In this document: piece after piece, positions 34,025 through 46,689 of the stretch
Layout: each line of letters starts with the position of its first letter
How positions within the stretch are numbered: the first letter of the stretch is position 1
NCBI GenBank assembly: GCA_043228905.1
Contig: JBHGNT010000021.1
Span: 3,844,001 to 3,908,000 of the forward strand
Length of the DNA: 64,000 nucleotides
Reading direction: 5' to 3'
Origin: Azolla caroliniana
Taxonomy: Eukaryota > Polypodiophyta
Position numbers and translations under genes: made by a program
Notes under the pieces: model-generated
What the model saw: only the letters and a program-made list of their open reading frames with translations
Database searches by the model: none
Told to the model about the DNA's origin: nothing

Positions 34025-34061
<37 letters not shown>
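33733..34061. repeat. TG/TA-rich microsatellite tract
   Basis: About 330 bp of imperfect (TGTATA)n and (TG)n ending in a pure (TA)n of about 30 bp at 34036-34062. Apparent open frames in it are composition artefacts. Confidence 0.9.
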
Positions 34062-34066
<5 letters not shown>

Positions 34067-34620
34067 AATGGGCTATTTGCCCCCCCATTTTGGCTATTTG
34101 CCCCTACAATACTAAGAATGTTATTGACGACGATTCCTTTTTATGTAATAGTTGATAAACCTTTTTATGAGGTTGTAAAGTGTAATAGTTGATATATATC
34201 ACAAAAACATTTTGGTTGAGGTGAGAACTATCAAATTTTTATTTTTATTTTTGTAATACCAAGAAGGTTGTATTTGACTTCCATTAATATAACTCGTTTT
34301 AGCTATTTGGTACTTCACAACAACAACCAAATCACTTGACAAGCATATTTGTTCCAACAAGGTATTGTTGTAAGTGTTATTGGGAAAGAAGTGTTGTAAG
34401 TTTAGCCAAAATAGGGGGGCTAAAAAGTTTTTTTTTAGGAGGCCAAAAAGGTTTTTTTTTGGGGGGGGGGGGGGGAGGGCAAATAGCCAAAATAGGGGGC
34501 TAAAAAGTTTTTTTTTAGGGGGCCAAAAAGGTTTATTTATTTATTTTTATTTATGTTTTTTTTTTTGGGGGGGGGGGGGGGCAAATAGCCAAAATGGGGG
34601 GGCAAATAGCCCATTCCTAT
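34062..34620. mobile_element. MITE with 43-bp perfect terminal inverted repeats
   Basis: Positions 34062-34104 are the exact reverse complement of 34578-34620 (key words ATAGGAATGGGC and GGCTATTTGCCCC). The element is 559 bp, has no coding capacity and sits between TA microsatellites, so a TA target duplication would be invisible. The right half (about 34395-34600) contains tandem copies of a GGCAAATAGCCAAAATAGGG / GGCTAAAAAGTTTTTTTTT motif with long G and T runs. Confidence 0.88.
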
Positions 34621-34673
34621 ATATATATATGTATGTATATATATATATATGTATGTATGTATGTATGTATATA

Positions 34674-34709
<36 letters not shown>

Positions 34710-34720
34710 TGTACATACAT
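34621..34720. repeat. TA / GTAT microsatellite
   Basis: Alternating (TA)n and (TATG)n tracts, ending in a GTATGTATGT run and TACATACATA. Confidence 0.9.
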
Positions 34721-34732
34721 ATATGACTATTG

Positions 34733-34795
34733 GCAGAAGAATCGAACTCGAGACCTTTAACCACCTCCCCTGTTGCGCTGGTGTGTCTGCAGGAG
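34733..34795 (-). mobile_element. tRNA-like SINE head (fragment)
   Basis: The minus strand reads CACACCAGCGCAACAGGGGA, then GGTGGTTAAAGGTCTCGAG, then TTCGATTCTTCTGCC. A B-box-like GAGTTCGATTC lies about 30 bp after an A-box-like stretch. This is a different SINE family from the copies at 26920 and 33583. The downstream microsatellite may be its tail. Confidence 0.5.
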
Positions 34796-35170
34796 GTATG
34801 TCCTGTGATGATCTCCTTCTTCCATTAATACATACACCCACATCTACACCTCCTCCATTTACAGACAGACAGACAGACAGACAGAGAGGCTGAGATCACT
34901 TTCTAACCTCCTGAATGCAATTTCACTATCTTGGTGCCACCTTTTTACATGCATATGTGCATCCAATCTCTGATTCCTTCCTCTTTTTCCTTGTTTCCTT
35001 TTTGTGTGTTTATTTATTTATTTTGTTCTTCGCTCTCTGTTGCATTTCAGGAAGAATGAAATCAATCTGGTATGTATTATTAGCATCCCCATGATTATAC
35101 ACATTATAAACTTTCCGGGGGATCTTATCAAAACAAAGCCATCCACAGTGCGGAGGAGAAGTAAGGTGCC

Positions 35171-36181
35171 ATGGCGGCCGCATCGGCAGCACCTGGTGGT
35201 GAATCGGTAGAGATAGCCTCGTATGAGTTGAGTCCTGAACATGAACAAATTTTGAACAAGACTTTCTTGCTCCTGCAGAAGAAAGGGACCAAGAAAAAGA
35301 ATGAGTTAGATGAGAGGCAAGTACTATATATACTCTATAGATCGTTTGGTTGTTACTTCCTTCATCGTTTTTCCTTCTCCCTTCCTTTTTTTTAAACCTT
35401 CTGTCTTCTGAAGAAACTGCAGGGATGTTCCCATGCTTCTAAGAGCATTAGGGTTGAATCCATTAGACAATATCATAGAGGAAATCATTCAAAAGGTAAT
35501 TGGCACTTCATGGAAATCTATTTTTATACACATAACACATACCGTGTGACGGATAGATTTAAGTATTGGGCAATAAGGTTTGTTGCAGGCAAAAAGTAGA
35601 CAATCAAATAAGGTGACACAAGGGTTTCTTGACTATCCCTACTTCGAGGAAGCAGTTGCTGAGGCTTTCACATTACACAAATCCGATTTCGTTCGACATA
35701 CACAAGAAGAAATTATGGAAGCATTTCGCGTAATCCATCTTCAATCATTCATGGTCTTCATTTCTAGCCAATGACATAATGATTTTCAAGATGAATAAAT
35801 TTTCTTTGTGTACTCAGGTTATAACACCAGATAATCAAGAATACTTGGAGCCTCACATGCTAAAGGTACTCTGCACTGTAATGTCTTATAAGAACATTTA
35901 ATGGTCCATGCAACATTTATTGTAGTAACAAATGAAATACCTATAGCCATCATGCACACAAGATTCACTTGAAATTGTTAGTTGCACTATTATCATGCTT
36001 TGTGATGGGAGTGTTAGACCATTTTGTGCTATAGAAGCTACTCATGGACACCCCGAACGGCTTCTCAGATGAGGAGGCTGATAAAATGATCCAAGTCTTC
36101 AAGGATAAAGACACGGGTCTGATGTGGCATGATGACATTGCAGAAGTGCTAGCTAATGATGGCTTGCCATCAACATCATGA
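35171..36181 (+). CDS. EF-hand protein, probable dynein regulatory complex subunit 8 (EFCAB2-like)
   Basis: Five exons: 35171-35316, 35423-35495, 35589-35729, 35818-35865, 36035-36181; 555 nt, 184 aa, all phases agree. The start GCCATGG has good context. The first intron uses GC..AG (AG/GCAAGT). The protein has LLRALGLNPL near residue 53, a helix pair around EEIMEAFRVITPDNQEYLEP (about 112-130), then FSDEEADKMIQVFKDKDTG. This spacing matches the two-lobed EF-hand fold of EFCAB2/DRC8, an axonemal nexin-link subunit. Loops are degenerate (the last, DKDTGLMWHDDI, lacks the closing Glu), so calcium binding is doubtful. If right, it acts in sperm flagella. A generic calmodulin-like protein is the alternative. 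The gene structure is firmer than the name. Confidence 0.7.
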
Positions 36182-37329
36182 CTAGTATTCAATGATTGTA
36201 TCTACACACTGTATGAATCAATATATAATGTTTTAACTATAAAGAGTTTTAATACGTCAACTATATGTATATGACCATGAATGGGTGGGACTCTATAAAC
36301 AAATATCTATCAATGACTATTCAAGAATGCTTCATTAAAAAGGATGGCTAGTATACATATACATGACTATGAATATATGACATCCTAGAACAAATATAAG
36401 TAAGATGACAAAGTCAATGCTAGTGGGGAGGTTTATGCCAAAAATGGTCATTAGTTACTCATGATCATGGGATTGGGCAGGCGTGCTAGACAAAATCAGA
36501 GACTCAAAACAAAAATGATAAATTACAACCACATCATTACTCACCAATAGCCATTACAATAATGTATTCTTTATTTGTTAGGTTTCAGCAGAAGTGATGT
36601 ATTGCCTTGAGAAGCCTAACTTGAATAGTGTTTTATGTGAAGCCTATATTTCAAAATTAATTCGAATAGTTCTATATTATTAAGATTTTGATTGCAAAAC
36701 AGCCTTCTGTCTTTTTAAAGTTATGAAAGATTCCCATGATTACTTATACCTCTTATCAATATTGGAAGATTATAGATAGTTTTTTTCTCTCTCTTATGTT
36801 CATAGCATATATTTTTGGCGTGCCATTACATTGTTCCTCACACAAGACTTCTTTGCAACTATATGGAATGATCTGCCGAATAGGATTGTGCTTATCTTCT
36901 TTTTACAATGGAGGGAAATAATTAATGATTTTGCCGATTGCGAATTAGATTTACATTGTTACCTCAATTATACTGAGATTTTGGAATAGGTGGTTGTGTT
37001 GAGGTATTGTCAAGCCAATGAAGAAAATTGGCAACCCCCATCATGCTACGCTCTTTTCAAGCTTTGGTCAGCGCTGTCTTTATTTTTTATATCTAGTTCT
37101 CCGTATGTCTGATACCTCAGCTAAACAACTCGATGAATTAGAGTCACTGGATATAATACTTGACCTTTACCAAGGATCCTTTCCACAGAATTTTGTAATG
37201 GAAGCTTATCTAAATGACATTGATGATGATGATACATTGCCATTACACACCCATTGTCCGTTTGTCCATACTACAAATGATCATCCATTTATGCATGTAC
37301 ATGGCTGTCCATCCATCCACAAATGCAAT
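36182..37329. other. Convergent intergenic spacer and 3' UTRs
   Basis: This lies between the DRC8-like gene (+) and the STICHEL-like gene (-), whose 3' ends face each other. It must hold both 3' UTRs. A + strand frame at 37018-37380 encodes an acidic stretch but overlaps the last STICHEL exon in antisense and has no other support. Confidence 0.5.
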
Positions 37330-40300
37330 TTACTTGCTTCCTTTGAAGAATCTAGCAAAGCTTCCTGCTGCCTCTTTTAGTTTGTTCCTCTTTTGTGCTA
37401 CATTATTGCTATTTTCAGCAACCTCTCCTGAGGTATCCGATGATGCACCATTTCCTGAGAGGCAGGAGTAGTCCCTTTGTTTCTGGAAGTTTACTGGAGC
37501 CTTTGAGCTAATAGTGAACCTGGAGCTTCCTCTGCCATCAGGCGAGGTTGGATTACTATTTGATAATGAGCTAATGCGAGTTCTCATTGTCAAAGCACGA
37601 ATAAATTTTCGGCGACCACCTTCGCTTCTTTGCATGTCTGTATCGCAACTTCGCCTAGCATCATCGTTAGAGTCCATACATCCCTCCATTTTTCTATGCC
37701 TTGGCCTGCAAATTTTCGAAAGAACAAGTAATCTTCAATCCAGATCACCAGTAGTTGCAATCTAAGAGAAAAAAACAGGATGTTACATGCTAAAGCATGG
37801 GCAAAGGCATTGCCTTCCCACTTTACACACCATTCTTACATACACACATACACAAATGTATGTATGATAATAGATACCTCTACGTACAATATATATATAT
37901 ATATATTTAAATGCATAGATACATAGTGTGTACACATATACTTAGTCGTAGTCTGTAGATATGCTGTGACAAATGCTCAGTTTACTAAGAGATAAATCAA
38001 TTGATGGTGGAATATAAGATTATTTATAATTTCCATTAATAGCTTTAGGTTAAAGTAGTAAATTACAACAATGTTTACAGCCTTTGAAGTCAAGTCATAA
38101 TCTCAAAACCTAGCAAGTCCGTTATTAGTTCAGATATATTTCACATGTTTGTTCATCACGGTTTTATCCTATTGAAGAGCATGCAAACTGATTCCATATT
38201 AAAACTTGCATATATGTTAAAAGGATTACAGGCATCCTACCTCGGCTTCCTGGACAAGGCAGCTGATGCATTGGTCTCCAAGGCAAGAGCCTCAAAAACG
38301 TTCTCCCCATCACTGTATGAAGTGTCGATGCCTCGCGTAATACCATCATGATTCCTTCGTGGCCAATAGGATGTGCTCTCATCGAGGAAACCTCTCTCTT
38401 CCTTCAAGGAAGAACTGAATGATCCGTGTGGGATTGCTAGAGGACAGTCGGAGCAATTTGGCCGCATAGATTCCAAATGATCTAATGTAGTATCATTAGT
38501 TGGGCAGAGGCAGTTCGTACACATAACCCTTCCTTGGGTCGGATGATGGTGGACGTAAGTGTGAAAACCAGGCTCTTCTTCTGATAGCGACAGAGAGGCC
38601 AAGCTTATTACCACTTCTACTGGAAACCCAAGCACCGATTCAAACAAATTTGCTATGCTTTTCTGTGACCGTTCACACTTAGATTTATGTTCGGGGTGGT
38701 TGACTTCCAAATGGATGACAGCATCGGCTGCAGGACAATAGCTAGAAACATGTTGATTCCTTTCCTAAGACCAGGAAGTACACTACATAAAGAAGATTAT
38801 AAAAAAAAAGTGTGTGAATGTAGAGATACCTTCGGTCATCGAGATTGAGATAAGCTTCCCATGTGTATGTAACAACTGCCTTAATGTAAGAGGCCAGCAT
38901 CTCTGTATCACTTGATGCCATATATCATCCAGCTTTGAGGTGGTTAAGATATGTACAGGATCATTTGAATAATGTCGTCTCCTTTCCGGCATTTGTGACT
39001 GTGTATGGCTTTCAAAGGATTGATAAGGTGGGGCTTCCTTTTGCTCCTCCTTCGATGTGTAAGGAGGTTCTGAGCTTTTTTTGGGACCATTATTTGTATT
39101 TTCTTCCCATGTTCGTCTACCAGATGAAACACACTCAAAATCAGCCACTTCATTATCATCGAGCGCAACAGGGCTTTGCGTGACACTTGTCCCTGTGCAA
39201 GAAGCTGGGAAAGGGATGGAAGATCGAAAATCAGGTCCAAGTTGTAGCAATGCTGCGGTTAACCACGTGGTTCTATCATTGGAAACCCTTAGTTGTTTCT
39301 CAGCCTCGGAAAGAGTTTTCATTGCGTGCCTCAGCCATTCGAGCTTCTTATCTGAAACTGTTCTCAAAAGCAATAAAAGTGATGATAATATTCAATTGCA
39401 CTTGCCCTTATGAAAGCTCAAATACATATGTACAAGTTGAATTACATGTAAGATGGTTCTTACGAGATTCTTTCCTGAAGAAACCTTTTCTTTGTTTTTC
39501 GGTGAATCTAAAACTTCCTGAAAGAATTTCTGTGATTAAGGTTGCAAGTCTCGACATCAAAGACAGTGGTTCCACACCTGAATCTACCAACTCTCTGACT
39601 CTTCGTACTGTGCTAACAGTGTCAGCCCGAAGAGCACAATCCAGCAAGTTTAGCATTCTCTCATCTGAGGCAGAACCAACCTTTGAAAAAAAAACATACA
39701 AATCCCACCATCAATTTTATTGATGATTAACATTAAGCATATAACAGAGCTTTTAACCACCAATGGGCATGGATAGAGATTGTGTGGTACCACCATGGCA
39801 CCGATAATTCGATCTGTTTTTTTAGTTCAAAAACTTGACCCAAGTAAAGTGAATTCAGTTTAAGGAGTTACCAGTTCATAGACGCTTGAAGTATCAATCT
39901 GCTCACCGAGCAAGCTGAGTTGGTCCAGAGTCATTTCAGCATCTCGGAGAGAGCCCTCAGACCGTGAAGCGATCAGCTGTAAGGTATCAGTATCCACCTC
40001 AAGATTCTCCATGCCAGCCAGTTCATGGAGTCTCTTGACGATGTCAGATTCTTTGATTTTAGGGAAGGGAAACTTCTGACACCTTGATAACGCAGTCCTT
40101 GGTAGTCGGTCGGGGTCAGTCGTGATGAGAATAAAGACCACATTTGTGGGAGGCTCCTCGAGTGTCTTTAAGAGTGCATTCCATGTCTCTGATGTGAGAG
40201 CATGGCATTCATCGATAATAAAGACTTTGTAACGCGATAGAGAAGCAGAGGAAATAGTTCCCTCTAGGAGGGCCTTCACTTTTTCGATCCCATTGTTGCT

Positions 40301-42205
40301 AGCAGCATCCACTTCCTTGACTTCAGATGATTTCCCCATAGCTACACCCATGCATTCCCGGCATGTGCCACATGGCCTCTTCCCGTTGGCCGATGCACAA
40401 ACTAGAGCTGCGGCAAAAATCCTGGCAGCCGATGTTTTTCCCGTACCACGTGAACCTTGGAAAAGGTATACAGGGGCAATCTTCCCTTTGAGAATGGCGT
40501 TGGAGAGCGCCTGCATTACAATTCTCTGACCCACTACTTCTTCAAAGCCTTTGGGCCGGTATTTCTGGCTCAAATTCCGTGGCTTGTAATCACATAGAGC
40601 AAGTTCTTTGCATTCCGGCATGGCCGCGAGCTGAAGTGTTTTTTCTTTCTCCATTACTTTGACTATCGTTCCAGTATTCTCCCCTGCAACGGAGGCGTTA
40701 TGCTCTAGTTTCTTCCCATTTCCATCACCGTCATCTATTGATGAGGCTTCACCAGACTGACCACAAACTTCTAATTCATTATCATGTGAAGGGAGTGGCC
40801 CAGCTTCTGAATTAGGTCTTTTAACTTGAGAGAATCCTCTGGGTGCAATAGGCTTTTGAATTGAACCAGATCCGCCTTTTCTTCTAGTTGCCTTCTCAAG
40901 GTGAGGGGACACTACAACTTCTTGCCCTGCATAATGATACTTTGGAGGCACATTAGGGTTGGAAAATATGATATATGATTTTTCACTTTCCTTAGGAGCC
41001 ATCTGATCGCGGTACTCCGGAAAGCCTTGTCTCAATTGTCTGGACGTGGAACTGCTTCTGCTTCCTTCAGAGTTGATATTACGGCGATAAGACTTCATAC
41101 TCACACTTTTCTCTTTACTCGATTTCTTTTTCTCCGGCTGCATGAGAGGAGGATACCTTGATGTCATTCTCTGCAATGAGGCCATGCTATCACCATGATT
41201 CCCTTGTTCCAAGTATTGCTCATCCTCATAGTGCTCCTCGAGAGTAAAGAACGATTTTGACTGACTGAACTTCCGCAGATCGTCATGAGGGTTCAAAGCC
41301 AGTGGAGAGAGTATTTGGGCAGTTTCTCTGCTCAATTTGCCAACCCTTGTTGGCACACCTTGTTCACCTGAAGCTCTTAACCTCTCTAGTTCATGATTGA
41401 TTTCACGGCCCTCAAATTCGTGATAAGGCGGAAAGTGTTGACGAGGCCGGCAAGTGATATAATCCTCTTCCTTAGCAAATTCCACCCAATTTCTCATGTT
41501 AGCCATAGATGTCTTTCCCTCGAAGCTTTCTGCAGTACCCATGAACCTCCCTTCTGGATCTTCATAGTCATTTTCCTCAACATCCTCATCCTCAGCATTG
41601 TCAATATCATCTGTATCAGTTGAGCACGATGATGATGATGATGATGATGAAGCAGTCGGCCTCCAGTTGTGTAGAATCGACTTCCCACCCACAATGTGTC
41701 TACTCTTGGCACTTAGGTTCCCGAGCTTTGACTCGAGGTGATCTTTGAAGTTATTATAGGTTTGATCTCTGAGAGAGCTGTGGGGGCCAGATTCCATGCC
41801 CATCATAAAGGAGGACTCTGCACCCATGTCCCGGCTACCGATCAGCTCTCGAGGGCCGACATTCCGGACTCGTGGAGGAGGAGAAGATCTCATGAGGGGG
41901 GAATAATCTTTCCTTGCATGGTCCTCTCTAAGGGTAGTAGTAATTTGGCCTCTTGGTGATGATCTGGGCTCAGCTTTCCTCATAACTTGGGTATCTCCAT
42001 GCTCACCTTGGCATGGATTAGGAGCCTCCTCTACTACCCATGATTGTTTATCCCTAATTCGGCCACACACACCACCACCACCCTTTGATTTCTTCAGAGT
42101 CGAGACCGAGGCCGATGCCGGCTCCTCGGGCATGAGAGGGAGCTCCCCAGGTTGCCCTACTTCTACCATGTTCATTGATTGCTTGTAAGAAGACCACATG
42201 ACCAT
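37330..42205 (-). CDS. STI-like: STICHEL-like protein, DnaX (DNA polymerase III gamma/tau)-like AAA+ ATPase
   Basis: Five exons on the minus strand: 42205-39872, 39680-39464, 39357-38830, 38727-38241, 37705-37330; 3942 nt, 1313 aa, phases consistent. The core (about residue 543-770) has QKYRPKGFEEVVGQ, Walker A GSRGTGKT (about 583), a zinc cluster CGTCREC, Walker B FIIDECHA (about 664) and TALSRCQKF, as in bacterial clamp-loader DnaX. The next exon gives ERMLNLLDCALRADTV. The third gives KKLEWLRHAMKTLSEAEKQL, the conserved region of plant STICHEL proteins. The N-terminal half is low-complexity, with acidic and poly-Ser tracts. Arabidopsis STICHEL (about 1.2 kd residues) controls trichome branching; the molecular role is unknown. 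An extra Cys-rich segment (CTNCLCP...CSDC) sits in exon 4. The start codon could be the first or a nearby later Met. Confidence 0.92.
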
Positions 42206-45200
42206 ATGTGGATCACAATGTGTTATATAAAGTAGTGAAACAGAGGCATCATCATTACATCAATATGTACTTAACAAGCCAAGCATATACATATGTATGA
42301 GATCAATGGGTCTATGTAGAGTGCAAAAAGCTTTTCCCACACATACACATGCATACTAGAATATGTAGAGTGCTGATATTACACACACACACATATAGAT
42401 TCATATAAGTAGTGTAGTGTGCATACATGCATTTGCATATCACATATCAATATACATCTATGTTTACTACACTCATATTCATGCTCACTTGCATTCGTAT
42501 GTATTTACGTATGCACATACACGTAAGTCTTGTACCGCATTCCACACATCAAAGTACAAGATTTCATCAATCGTACCTCCTAGTTATATAGGAACATGCA
42601 AGGGATTAAGACAAGCTATGATTAGGACCCATGAAAGCTGGATCCATCACCAAACTTGTCTTTCTCTTCATCTTTAGGTGCTATTCTTTAAGCCATTAGT
42701 GCATAAATGAAGATGAGATAGGGACCCTCCACTAACTTTAGAGATACCTCCTTGAATGCCTCCAATGATACTCGATGTTTGAGCCACCCTAGCCTTAACT
42801 TTATTTATCCAAGGTTTTTGTTCACATAAAGAGGGGGACAAAAAATTATTCGGATAGGGTATGACATTGAGGTGGCAAACGCTAATTTATCCGAGAAAAT
42901 ACACACATGTACCTCTAGCTTTTCAAGGTATATATAATTGGACCAACAAGTGTGAGATGATAAAACTATTTTGTTTCTCAAATTTTGTAGATGGTGCATT
43001 ATTGGTACAAAATTGTCATGCAAATTTTGATATAGTTGCTCAATGAAATATTTCCATGCTTGAATTTAACCTTCATTATTATCTCCCAAATTTTAGCACA
43101 ACTTGCTAATCCTTTGTGAATCAAGCTTAACACAATGCATGCTAAAATCTTGTAAAGATGTTGACATGGTGATATGAGACATTATTAATAAAAAACAAAA
43201 TTTCAATGGATTGCATGCTCTAATGGATAATCTCTTGTTAAGGTCACACAAGTTTAGAGGTAGAAGAAATGCTTGGTGTTTATCGAATATGATGATGATA
43301 TTACAATATATTAGTTGAGACACGAAGGGATCTAATTTGCCTACGACAGATGGTAGGAAACTTTGGAAGAAAAGGAGCTTTATAGTAGGGACAATTCAAG
43401 GTTTGATCAATATGTTCCAACCCAATTGTGTAACCATTTCTCTTGCAATGAACTTTACCATCCATCACTTGTTTGTAAGGATTGGCATTATCTCTTCATA
43501 CTTCAGTTTAGATGGGGAGAATACACATAATCATACATAATATTATATTAACTAGGCCAAAGATCATCTATGAGGTTTTCCCATACCATGGGCAAAAACT
43601 GGCATGCGTACACCTTGGAAAGTGGTCGTTCACCTTCATGGGAGACTAGGAAAATCACGTCAATGAAGGTTTTTAAGTAGTGGCGTATCATATTCCTTTC
43701 AGCATAGAATCCTATTCTTCGATGGGTTGTCCATAACATTAAAAAGATATGGGTTTCCCACCTAAAGGACGGTTTGTATTCATTCTCCAATTGTTTATAA
43801 ATATTCATTTCAAAGAACCTAAAGCAACATAGCATGACGTTAATAAAGTGTATCGTCGATTGTGAAACTACACCTACATTGTTTTTTATTCAGTCATTAG
43901 TCCCATTAGAGCTCTTCCTGATGTCTACAATAATCCAATAGTTTGAAGTATGTTGTGTCCTCTAGAAAAGGACATGATACTTAATTTACATTTCATTTAT
44001 TCGTATTGTTGTCTTGATTCCATGCATGGATGTAGGTGTCTTTTTCTAAAAGGAAACTTATGGTTCACAACCATAGACTTTATATGTTGTAGATAGACTT
44101 GATCAGCAATTGAGAATTTGGAAGCGTAGATTAAAAAGGGATTACTTGTCAAGATGCCCTACATTTGTTCCAATAAGCAAAAAACATTCGTCTATTTGTT
44201 GGTAGATATACCTCATGTGTGTATCTTAACTTTGTATTAACGATAATTAATTCATAAACATTTGTTGAACCTTTATTTGCTTATAGTGTGAATGATGAGA
44301 TTATATAATTATTGGTTCCAAGATTGGCAAATCATCAAGCCGGCACTCTTTTTTAATGATGGCCTAGTTGGGATTCAAACTCTAAACAATCCAAAACGTT
44401 GACAACCAACAATGTAGTGTGATAGGAATTTATGTGTTCACCAATAGTTCAGCACTACATAGTATATACACAATAGTTGAATCTATGGGATATAAAAATG
44501 TATGTTTTTGTTTTTGTTGCAAGACAGAAAGCAAAGTACATGTGAAGGATCAATTTTGGTCTTCAAACTTCAACCACAATCTCTTAATTGAGAACAAATG
44601 TATTAGGTGAACGCACATAAATGACAAGTAAATTATTCATCTTTTTGTAAGTTAAAAAAGGTTGTGTGATAAGATCAAAGACACATCAAACTCATTATTG
44701 TGATGTCTGTTAAAATCAACTTAATAAAGTCTTGGAATAAATTTTTATGCAGTGCCACCAAAAGATAACGAAGTTCATCTGTGCTCAAAGAAAAAAGAAA
44801 ACATATTTTTGTGGGAAAGTTAAAAAACTTTGTTTATGATAAGTTACAGAATCGCCAAATATATCATTTCTTTGGAAGGGTTTTGTTCCACATTTCTCAA
44901 AAAGCTAAGAAGTTTTTCTATCCTCATGTTTACAATTCAAAGGGGAATGTCAAAAAGCATGCTCAATGCCAAATACCTTTGAACCATGGAACTTTTCCAA
45001 CCATGGAACCAAATTTTAAGAAGTATATACCTTTGAAGAAAAAAAAAGAAAAAGAGAGATTGTAGAAGAAGCATGTATCAATAATAAACTTTCCTCTTAG
45101 CAGAGTCCATGGTTTTGTCCTCCTTAGGGAAATGTTGTTTTCTCGAGTCTTGCAACATTTTTGAAACTTATCCTTGATGCAAGAACTTGGTGTCGACAAG

Positions 45201-45860
45201 GGAAAATACCAAGGAATCGTCATTTGAGGGAATGAAAGTATCAAATGATTTAGTATGTATGCAACTTGTCCTTTTGAAATGACATTACTTTAGCAAAAAT
45301 ACATGATAAACATCAAGAAAAGACTCATTCTTATATCCCAAAGGAAAATTAAAACATTCAATGGATAAATCAATGACAAAGCACTACGCTACAATCTTGC
45401 ACAAAAATTATCCTCTTTTAATTGAATACGACAATCAAATAAGTTTGATGGTAGAAGCTATGCAACATTACAATTTGAGAATTTTGTTTTTTTCTTGGTC
45501 TAAGTTATCTATTGAAGTATTGACCAATACATGCATGCATGTGGGTGGGTGTGGGTGTCGACTAGATGTATGTATATATGTATTCTAGAAAATTATTTGT
45601 AACCCATGATATATACACAAACACTTAACACTAGCCAGTTTGCATCTAGAAACAATATGATTGATCACACAATCACTTGAATGTATTTGGATCCTAGCAT
45701 GTATAGAGAGATATGTGTTCGATAAACATATGTATATGCTAACTCACTTAATCCTTGTTGTGAAAAAGTTGTGATTTAGCCTTGCTTTAATCCTTGTTAT
45801 GATCGTGGACATATATTTCTAGAAGAAACAAAGTGGTGATACTAAATTGTTTTCGCTAGA
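42206..45860. other. Gene-poor intergenic DNA
   Basis: It begins with the STICHEL 5' flank (CA/TA-rich runs near 42360-42480). From 42680 on it is AT-rich, with only scattered short frames. A weak tRNA B-box-like word occurs near 44360 (minus). No gene, element end or RNA gene is recognised. Confidence 0.45.
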
Positions 45861-45862
45861 TT

Positions 45863-46245
45863 GATTCCTATGTGTTTTGTGGCATTTTCTCGATACTTTC
45901 TCTTATTTCATGCGTATGAAAAGGAAAGTTGAGTGATTAGTTAAGAAAGTGCAAAACATTGTGTAGAAATGTTACCTCCATATTATCATGTCACCTGGGT
46001 TTTGTCCAACTCCTCTCTTCCACATGTCCGCTTTCGATAATGTATCAACCAAGATTCCTATGTACTTTATGGCATTTTCTCAATATTTCCTATTATTTCA
46101 TGCATGGAAAAGAAACTTAAATGGTTAGTTAAGAAAGTGCCAAACATTATGTAGCAATGTTATTTCCATATTATCTTGTCACCTGGGTTTTGTTCGCCTC
46201 CTATCTTCCACTTGTGCTCTTCGGATGATGCACCGAGTTTCAACC
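45863..46245. repeat. Tandem duplication of about 190 bp
   Basis: The block beginning GATTCCTATGTGTTTTGTGG (about 45863) and ending around CACATGTCCGCTTTCGAT is repeated from about 46051. Shared words include GGCATTTTCTC, TTAGTTAAGAAAGTGC and CACCTGGGTTTTGT. It is noncoding. Confidence 0.8.
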
Positions 46246-46397
46246 AAGGATTCCTACGTAATTAAGTGCTTGTGTATTAAAACATATAGTTCAAACATCA
46301 TATCACATCTCACACTGATGTAAATTTGGTTGTATTTGTTTTTTGGGTTCTCAAATTACGTTAACATTACGTGTCATGTCTCTTAAAACCCTTAAAC

Positions 46398-46678
46398 TAT
46401 GGAATATAGATATCCTAAATAAATTATAACTTTGAAGATTCAACATCACGTTACTCCTCTATGCAATGTACATGTGGGAGGGTTAGCTACATATGAAATT
46501 GGCAAGATATAACCCGATAAACAATCTTGTTTGCTTGTGCTTCATACAATTATCGAATATAGATAACCTAAATAAATTATGGAATATAGATATCCTAATA
46601 AATTAAAACTTTGAAGATTCAACATCACGTTACTCCTCTATGCAATGTCCATGTGCAGGTTAGCTACATATGAAACAG
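46398..46678. repeat. Direct repeats of about 105 bp spaced by about 75 bp
   Basis: GGAATATAGATATCCTAA through GTTAGCTACATATGAAA occurs at about 46399-46499 and 46580-46676 with few differences (GACTCCTCTATGCAATGT-like core shared). It is noncoding. Confidence 0.8.
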
Positions 46679-46689
46679 ACAAGATATAG

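Noticed and set aside
33733-34192. Cys/Tyr/Val-rich frames in the TG/TA tract
   Set aside because: Low-complexity microsatellite translations.
37018-37380. + strand frame with an acidic MSDTSAKQLDELESLDIILD segment (120 codons)
   Set aside because: It overlaps the last STICHEL-like exon and its 3' UTR in antisense, lacks splice support or a homologue I recognise, and its N-terminal part looks like intergenic sequence.
43548-43835. 95-codon minus-strand frame
   Set aside because: No recognisable domain, atypical composition, isolated in AT-rich DNA.
44345-44425. tRNA B-box-like GAGTTTGAATCCC on the minus strand
   Set aside because: No convincing A box at the right spacing and no second copy in the window.
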